Shown here: one piece after another, positions 60,301-64,000 of the stretch | How the letters are laid out: the number at the start of each line of letters is the position of its first letter | Numbering within the stretch: the stretch's first letter is position 1 | Source of the DNA: Mytilus californianus | Taxonomy: Eukaryota > Mollusca > Bivalvia > Mytilida > Mytilidae | DNA length: 64,000 nt | Direction of reading: 5' to 3' | Assembly (NCBI RefSeq): GCF_021869535.1 | Contig: NW_026262723.1 | Location: forward strand, 84,756,324-84,820,323 | The notes under the pieces: generated by a model | The model's database searches: none | The model's input: the letters and a program-made list of their open reading frames with translations, nothing else | What the model was told of the DNA's origin: nothing | Translations under genes and position numbers: made by a program

Positions 60301-63300
60301 ATTCAGAAATTTTTCTAATCAAATAAAAAAAAGGAAGATAACTCCAATTTTAAAAATTACTTGATATTTAGAAGAAAATAAAAATTTTGCAATTTTCAAA
60401 TTTCTAAAGGGGCATAACTCTAGAACAGTTAAAGTGACGCCACCAAAATTCAACCTTGATCTGTGTTTTGTGGTAATAAGCATTGTATATCAGTTTCATA
60501 ACATTTGGTTGAGGCAAACTAAAGTTAGAGAACGGAAACGATAAATTCAGCAATTTTCCATTTGTAAAGGGGCATAACTCTAGAACGGTAAAAGTGACGC
60601 CACCAAAATTCAATCTTGATCTATGTTTTGTGGTAATAAGCATTGTGTATAAGTTTCATAACATTTGATTGAGGCAATCTAAAGTTAGAGAACGGAAACG
60701 AAAAATTCAGCAATTTTTCCATTTGTAAAGGGGCATAACTCTAGAACGGTTAAAGTGACGCCACCAAAATTCAAACTTGATCTGTGTTTTGTGGTAATAA
60801 GCATTGTGTATAAGTTTCATAACATTTGGTTGAGGCAAACTAAAGTTAGAGAACGGAAACGATAAATTCAGCAATTTTCCATTTGTAAAGGGGCATAACT
60901 CTAGAACGGTAAAAGTGACGCCACCAAAATTCAATCTTGATCTATGTTTTGTGGTAATAAGCATTGTGTATAAGTTTCATACCATTTGGTTGAGGCAAAC
61001 TAAAGTTAGAGAACGGACACCAATTTTGGGACGTACATACGTATGTACGTACGTACGGACAGACAAGGGTAAAACTTAATGTCCCTTCCGCTATGGCGGG
61101 GGCATAAAAATCTTTAAATATAAGGCCAAATTGGCTGAAGATGTCAGAAGGGCCAGGACAAAAAAATATCATTATTTCAATTATGTCCACATCTACAAAA
61201 GAGGCTATTTAAGAAGATTTGATTGTTGTGGTCTGTTGTACTGTCCAATATCTTTGTTCCTGTTACTGTTGAGTAATTTCTGTTCTCACATATCAAGTAC
61301 ACATTCAAGATATTGTAATTAATTAACACAATCTCCAGAGCTAAAACTTGTATCAATTACCAGCACTATTACAAATAATTGTGATTTAGTGATGCCTGTG
61401 TTAGGTAGGTAGAAAGGCTATGACTTTTTACTCGAGCAAATTCATTACAGAATATATATACCATCTCAAAGTAGCCAGTTCTAATAAAAATTACCTGTAA
61501 AATTTAGGGGAAGGCCTAAGTTTCATACCTGAGGAGTTGTTATAACAACTGCACCATCAACAGAGGATTCACTAAGATACTGAACTACAGACAAATGTTC
61601 ATCAGAGGTTCCTGGAGGGGTGTCAATAATCAAATAATCTAATTCACCCCAATCTACATCTCTTAGAAACTGTTTTATTAATCCTGAAAAAAAGATATAA
61701 ATATATATATATATAATTTTTGTGGTGTTAAATTTGCTTCATATGTACCGGTATTCAAAATTCAAACTCAAACCTATTAAGACATACTACATACCTCAGG
61801 AGTTAAAGTGTAGAGGAAGCCTTTTTACAATAATACATGTATAAAAGTATATCTGTCCATGACTATCAATACCAGTTGACTTTTAACAGCAAGACAAAGG
61901 GAAACAAGAACATTTGAGCTGGCAGAACATTGTATCTCTACTCCCATAATTGGCAGGAGAATTGAAAGTTTCATACTTTCATGTAAAAATATTATTTGTT
62001 TTCTTATACATGATAAATATAGATTTTTTATAGAATAAATATAGAGTTTTACTTATCATTGAATTTTGTTGGAAGACTGTAATATGAAGGTTTTACTTCA
62101 AGTATCACATAAACTTAACATTGACCAATGAACCATGAAAATGAGGTCAAGGTCATATGAACCCTGCCAGACAGACATGTACACCTAACAATCATTCCAT
62201 ACACCAAATATAGTTGAATTATTATTAATAGTATCTGATAAACTGACAAAATCACAAAATTTATAATTGACCAATGAAACATGAAAATGAGGTCAAGGTC
62301 ATATGAACCTGCCAGACAGACCTGTACACCTCACAAATTCCATACACTAAATATAATTGACCTTTTGCTTATAATATCTGCGAAATAGATCAAACCACAA
62401 AAAACTAAAAATTGTCCAATGAACAATGAAAATGAGGTCAAGGGGCAGATGAAATCTGGCAGACAGACATGTGCATCTGAAATTCATTCCATACACCAAA
62501 TATAGTGGCCCTTTTGCTTATAGTACCTGAGAAATAGACCAAACCACAAAAACAAAACATTATTCAATGAACCATGAAATTGAGGTCAAGGTCAGATAAA
62601 ATCTGTCAGTCAGACATGTACCCCTTACAATTATTCCATACACCAAATATAGTTGACATTTTGCTTACAGTATCTTGGATACGGACTTGACCACGTAACT
62701 TTGACCTTGATCACTGATCCATGGAATAAGGTTGAGGTCAGGTAAACCCTACCTGACAGACATGTAGACATTGCAAGGAACCATTATAGCAAATATAGTT
62801 ATCCTATTACTCATAATAAGTGAGTATTTCACTTAACAAACAAAAAATGTAATTTTTTTTCAAGCAGTCACTGAACAATGAAAATGAGGTCAAGGACAAT
62901 TGACATATGACAGAAGGAAACTTCGTAACATAAGGTATCTGCATACAAGGTATGAAGCATCCAGGTCTTCTATCCTCTGAAATATAAAGCTTTAAACAAA
63001 TAGTTCACGCCAACCCCGGATTGTAATACCTATGTCATGACAAAAATCATGGGAATCCTTAATACATAAGGCAAAAAATGACAGAACTAAAATATATTGA
63101 AAGGAAAATGGATTTTTTTAAATGGGTTAAATTGGACATTATCATAAGTAGCCACTTTTTGCCGAGAAGAAAACAATTCATTGAGCTTTCATGTTCAAAT
63201 AAAGTTGCGTGAGCTGATACAATCAAAAATAGGCTTTTTTGTCTTTAACAGGTATACTTTATCACTATAAAGTGCTGTGTGCTATTACACAACTGTTATA

Positions 63301-63804
63301 GGTTATGGGAGAGTTGAGCACTCTCAAACATGTTTAACCCCACCACATTCTGTATGTGCCGGTCCCGAGCCTGCAATTCAATGGTTAATGTTGGTTGGTG
63401 TCTGTCATATTTGTTTTTTACTATTTGTTATATCATAAATCAGGCTCTTGGTTTCCTTGTTTGAATTGTTTCACATTTTGTCACATCAGATCCTTTTATA
63501 GCTTACTATATGGTTAGGCTTTTGCTTGTTGTTGAATACAGCGACTATAGTTACTTTTATCTACGTCATTTGGCCTCTGGTGGATAGTTGTCTCATTGAC
63601 AATTATATTAACATCTTCTCATTTTTATATAACTCTTTCTGAGTCAGGTAAAAGGATTTATGTGTAATTTTTGTTTATATATAAAAGGACATTTCAAAAT
63701 ACAGTAAACAAACCATTTTTCTTTGGCCCTCTCCAGATAACAGCCTCTTCTGGACTTGATAATAAAAAGCCAACAGACATCACAGCTAAATTGTCCTCTA
63801 CGTA
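51254..63804 (-). CDS. NUBP1 (cytosolic Fe-S cluster assembly ATPase), 3' six exons
   Basis: Exons 63714-63804, 61529-61683, 59953-60063, 57817-57919, 53604-53687 and 51254-51324 join in phase to 204 codons plus a stop. The family is about 320 residues, so roughly the first 115, with the N-terminal Cys cluster and P-loop, lie past the right edge. The protein reads [50 protein letters not shown] (the switch/Walker B-like segment), [51 protein letters not shown]. The CPKC is the C-terminal CxxC that holds the bridging 4Fe-4S cluster with NUBP2 in the Nbp35/Cfd1 scaffold of the cytosolic CIA pathway. Introns are large and filled with mobile elements. Nothing suggests inactivation. Confidence 0.96.
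51950..52356 (+). mobile_element. HINE-like element in the last NUBP1 intron
   Basis: 5' motif ATATGCCCCGC (51955). Two ~160-bp units with 'ataactc', 'gtgacgcca' and 'aagtttcataacatttgg'. The 3' hairpin is ATGCCCC/GGGGCAT (52324-52330, 52345-52351), followed by AAAAATA. Same family as 60395-61110. Confidence 0.75.
52357..53603. other. NUBP1 intron remainder
   Basis: No gene established. A plus-strand frame with good start context (gacATGGCGG at about 52588) reads '[19 protein letters not shown]' and stops soon after; no continuation exon was found. Confidence 0.4.
53604..53687 (-). CDS. NUBP1 exon: [20 protein letters not shown]
   Basis: Phase 1 in and out. It ends 'AYIDIIN' plus one base before GTAAGT. 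Confidence 0.93.
54172..54303. repeat. Foldback palindrome
   Basis: Imperfect inverted repeat with arms of about 60 bp built from 'ccccctatgga' blocks. The centre is CGGCCTTCGGCC. A related single block ('ctatggatccgtagggggtt') lies at about 54020-54045. Confidence 0.85.
54552..56530 (+). mobile_element. Nested or concatenated HINE-like elements
   Basis: Three 5' heads ('aaactagaggctctaaagag' type, at about 54552, 54940 and 56276) and two 3' tails with the hairpin AGCTCACTT/GGTGAGCT (ending about 56109 and 56526). In between are ~200-bp units with 'gatcttgtcttgctgatcat'. The 5' motif CTCACCTAGG pairs with the 3' TAGGTGAG. Heads 2 and 3 follow the same junction sequence, 'aggcaaaaatgaaaaact'. 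Confidence 0.75.
56582..57768. mobile_element. Long repeat with inverted ends
   Basis: The left 'cagggatctctatga' and the right 'tccatgaagatccctata' are imperfect inverted repeats. Both ends are followed inward by 'ccatcgttaaatt' type blocks (three near the left, one near the right). No coding capacity. Confidence 0.55.
57817..57919 (-). CDS. NUBP1 exon: [16 protein letters not shown]
   Basis: Acceptor 'tttttttcag'. It ends in 'PLDPRI' plus one base before GTAACA. Confidence 0.95.
57999..58958 (+). mobile_element. HINE-like element
   Basis: 5' end 'gcgcagctagatacgcccgc', related to that at 46259. The core is about three ~155-bp units ('catcaatacatacaaacaat', 'ggaaaatcccccctt'), then a GGAC/AGAC tract (58875-58917), then the 3' hairpin ATACGTCCC/GGGCGTAT (58930-58952). 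The 5' ATACGCCC (58021-58028) is the exact complement of GGGCGTAT. Confidence 0.8.
59520..59720 (+). repeat. tRNA-derived SINE remnant
   Basis: Box B-like 'gagtttgaacccc' (about 59551), a unique body, and an end reading 'ggggcgttcaacaccaatca' with AATC repeats. Box A is not recognisable. Not a functional tRNA. Confidence 0.55.
59765..59915 (+). repeat. Type A repeat, 3' half
   Basis: 'gcagtatgggttttactcat', 'acggtgacctatagttatta' and 'ggcaatcataccacatcttc'. It ends 38 bp before the NUBP1 exon at 59953. Confidence 0.8.
59953..60063 (-). CDS. NUBP1 exon: [17 protein letters not shown]
   Basis: 37 codons, phase 0 on both sides. It carries the cluster-binding CPKC near its end, before G|GTATAG. 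Confidence 0.96.
60395..61110 (+). mobile_element. HINE-like element, 5' truncated
   Basis: Four units of about 160 bp ('aggggcataactctagaac', 'aagtttcataacatttggtt'), a GTAC tract (61022-61055), and a 3' hairpin ATGTCCC/GGGGGCAT followed by AAAAATC. No ATGCCCC head was found on the left. The units share 'aaagtgacgcca' with 51950-52356. Confidence 0.75.
61529..61683 (-). CDS. NUBP1 exon: [17 protein letters not shown]
   Basis: Phase 1 in, 0 out. It codes the [10 protein letters not shown] nucleotide-binding segment and ends CAG|GTATGA. Confidence 0.96.
62080..63060 (+). mobile_element. HINE-like element, degraded (family of 43265)
   Basis: About six diverged units with 'gaaccatgaaaatgaggtca', 'ttccatacaccaaatatag' and an end region 'ggtatgaagcatccaggtct'. 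The terminal hairpin is eroded ('tatgtcatgacaaaaatcat'). Confidence 0.7.
63290..63630 (+). repeat. Type A repeat
   Basis: Near full-length copy: 'gagttgagcactctcaaaca', 'aaccccaccacattctgtat' and 'ggatagttgtctcattgaca'. It ends about 85 bp from the NUBP1 exon at 63714. Confidence 0.8.
63714..63804 (-). CDS. NUBP1 exon: [13 protein letters not shown]
   Basis: Acceptor 'ccattacag', phase 0. It ends GPKKN plus one base before GTTTGT. Confidence 0.93.
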
Positions 63805-64000
63805 CTGTAATGGAAATAACATTTCATAAATTAATTAATTAATACAGTAAAGAATTCAGAATAAAATGTATGTATCTTCCAAGACAGATGTGCATTTAGT
63901 GTTGTCTCAATATAATATAAGCAGGAATGGAGTGAACTCGAAAAATAACTTAGACTAAAAATGTAAATAGCAAGTGGACAGCTTCAAGTCCTGTAGAAGA
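63805..64000. other. NUBP1 intron at the window edge
   Basis: Intronic sequence upstream of the exon starting YVEDN. The next upstream exon is not in the window. Confidence 0.6.

Noticed and set aside
60404-61190. Minus-strand ORFs with repeated '[20 protein letters not shown]'
   Set aside because: They are the ~160-bp HINE units translated, identical in period to the repeat.

Overview
The window is eukaryotic nuclear DNA: AT-rich, split genes with GT-AG introns, and most of the sequence taken up by interspersed and tandem repeats. The repeat types (short elements with a tandem core, a GGAC/GACA tetranucleotide tract and a 3' hairpin; tRNA-type SINE remnants) match what is known from bivalve molluscs. 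My inference is a bivalve, probably a mussel. No species-level marker is visible.

Three protein genes can be assembled exon by exon, with reading phase agreeing at every junction. (1) 7423-12258, minus strand, two exons: a 629-residue secreted or membrane-anchored cholinesterase/carboxylesterase-family protein whose catalytic Ser and His are both replaced. (2) 21806-37953, plus strand, eight exons: a 531-residue protein kinase of the testis-specific serine kinase (TSSK) type, with an intact catalytic core and a 240-residue C-terminal tail that I do not recognise. (3) 51254-63804, minus strand, the last six exons of NUBP1, the cytosolic Fe-S cluster assembly ATPase; its 5' exons lie beyond the right edge. 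The three genes have no evident shared pathway.

The most unusual feature is inside the kinase gene. The 3' splice site of exon 4, with about 63 bp of intron and the first 30 bp of the exon, has been amplified into about 20 upstream copies of a 93-bp (31-codon) unit. The 5' splice site of exon 5 has been amplified into a 7-unit array of 63 bp (21 codons). Both units are multiples of three, so decoy splice sites keep the phase of the real ones.

The rest is mobile DNA. There is a terminal-inverted-repeat family (ends TACGGAAGC) with arrays of short palindromes next to the ends and 6-bp target duplications (2119-5642, 22434-23613, one end at 9802). There are at least nine Helentron/HINE ('pearl')-like elements whose 3' hairpin stem is also complementary to a motif near the 5' end. 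Two common repeat families are called here type A and type B, and there are MITEs, long foldback palindromes, LINE pseudogenes and minisatellites.

Layout: 1-7422 repeats; 7423-12258 esterase-like gene; 12561-13646 minisatellite with MITE; 13652-20386 mostly unassigned with foldback and palindromic repeats; 20387-21600 dead LINE; 21806-37953 kinase; 38728-51048 repeats; 51254-64000 NUBP1 with element-filled introns.
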